From: CANLBN01 sp047638515
GTDB taxonomy: Bacteria > Pseudomonadota > Gammaproteobacteria > Pseudomonadales > Cellvibrionaceae
NCBI GenBank assembly: GCA_047638515.1
Contig: JBLIME010000184.1
Location: 1-5,213 of the forward strand
DNA: 5,213 nt
Reading direction: 5' to 3'
Shown: one piece after another, positions 5,095 through 5,213 of the stretch
How positions within the stretch are numbered: the stretch's first letter is position 1
Layout: every line of letters begins with the position of its first letter
Program-made: the position numbers and the translations under genes
Notes under the pieces: model-generated
What the model saw: only the letters and a program-made list of their open reading frames with translations
Database searches by the model: none
What the model was told of the DNA's origin: nothing

Positions 5095-5213
5095 ATGAGC
5101 GATGTTCATATGATAAATTTTGACGACTTTTGTGATGTATTGATTCCATTGGGAGCTCTTAACAGTCCTGCGGAGTTGCATGGCCTACTGTGCGGTAAAT
5201 TATGCGGCGGTGC
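5095..5213 (+). CDS. ygfB: YgfB / UPF0149 family protein, N-terminal part (3' truncated by window)
   Basis: About 39 codons are visible, up to the window edge. The segment NSPAELHGLLCGKLCGG matches the conserved (T/S)PAExHGLxxGxxCGG block at the N-terminus of YgfB/UPF0149 proteins; the shorter start region before it (MSDVHMINFDDFCDVLIPLGAL) is variable in the family. In E. coli ygfB heads a cluster with pepP and the ubiquinone genes ubiH and ubiI. In Pseudomonas aeruginosa YgfB has been linked to control of an amidase gene and beta-lactam tolerance. Two in-frame starts exist, ATG 5095 and ATG 5110; 5095 gives the more usual distance to the PAELHG block. An AAGGA at 5076-5080 is 14 nt from 5095, longer than normal, so the start is not certain. 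A stop at 5089-5091 rules out anything further upstream. Confidence 0.85.
   Translation, partial: MSDVHMINFDDFCDVLIPLGALNSPAELHGLLCGKLCGG

Noticed and set aside
4969..5181. 70-codon minus-strand frame across the start of ygfB
   Set aside because: It runs antisense through the ygfB start, whose conserved PAELHG block decides the coding strand.

Overview
The window looks like chromosomal DNA from a gammaproteobacterium. The inference rests on GlcF, ElaA, a full-length YbiT very close to the enterobacterial protein as I remember it, and the start of a YgfB/UPF0149 gene. Base composition is moderate and spacers are long. A marine, oceanospirillum- or cellvibrio-like lineage is plausible, but this is inference and the genus cannot be fixed from the sequence.

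Layout, left to right. (1) 1-402: the 3' end of glcF, the iron-sulfur subunit of glycolate oxidase, with its last cysteine-rich CCG domain. (2) 463-960: elaA, a GNAT acyltransferase on the same strand 60 nt after glcF and possibly cotranscribed. (3) 1089-1532: ytoQ-family gene with its own predicted promoter (1031-1059) and a good ribosome binding site; the longer frame that opens at 1020 is not the likely start. (4) 1715-3307: ybiT, an ABC-F ribosome-associated ATPase of 530 codons, starting at TTG behind a predicted promoter whose -10 box lies inside a near-perfect 20-bp dyad. (5) 3308-3420: a structured 3' region with two mutually exclusive hairpins, the second ending in a T run (likely terminator). 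(6) 3421-4209: about 790 bp with no convincing gene. It holds nested direct repeats, hairpins, two long palindromes and a 46-codon frame with a zinc-ribbon-like cysteine pattern. (7) 4210-4770, minus strand: a 186-residue predicted lipoprotein of unknown function. (8) 4771-5094: divergent intergenic region with a predicted promoter for the rightward gene. (9) 5095-5213: the 5' end of a ygfB-like gene, cut by the window edge.

The genes do not form one pathway. GlcF belongs to glycolate oxidation, ElaA and YtoQ are stand-alone enzymes of uncertain substrate, YbiT acts on the ribosome, and YgfB belongs to a family best known from the ygfB-pepP-ubiH region. Nothing here amounts to a defence system, CRISPR array, intact mobile element or clear new multigene system. 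The points most worth a second look are the ybiT promoter dyad, the structured RNA after ybiT, the gene-poor repeat-bearing gap, and the uncharacterised lipoprotein in the place where zapA often sits next to ygfB.
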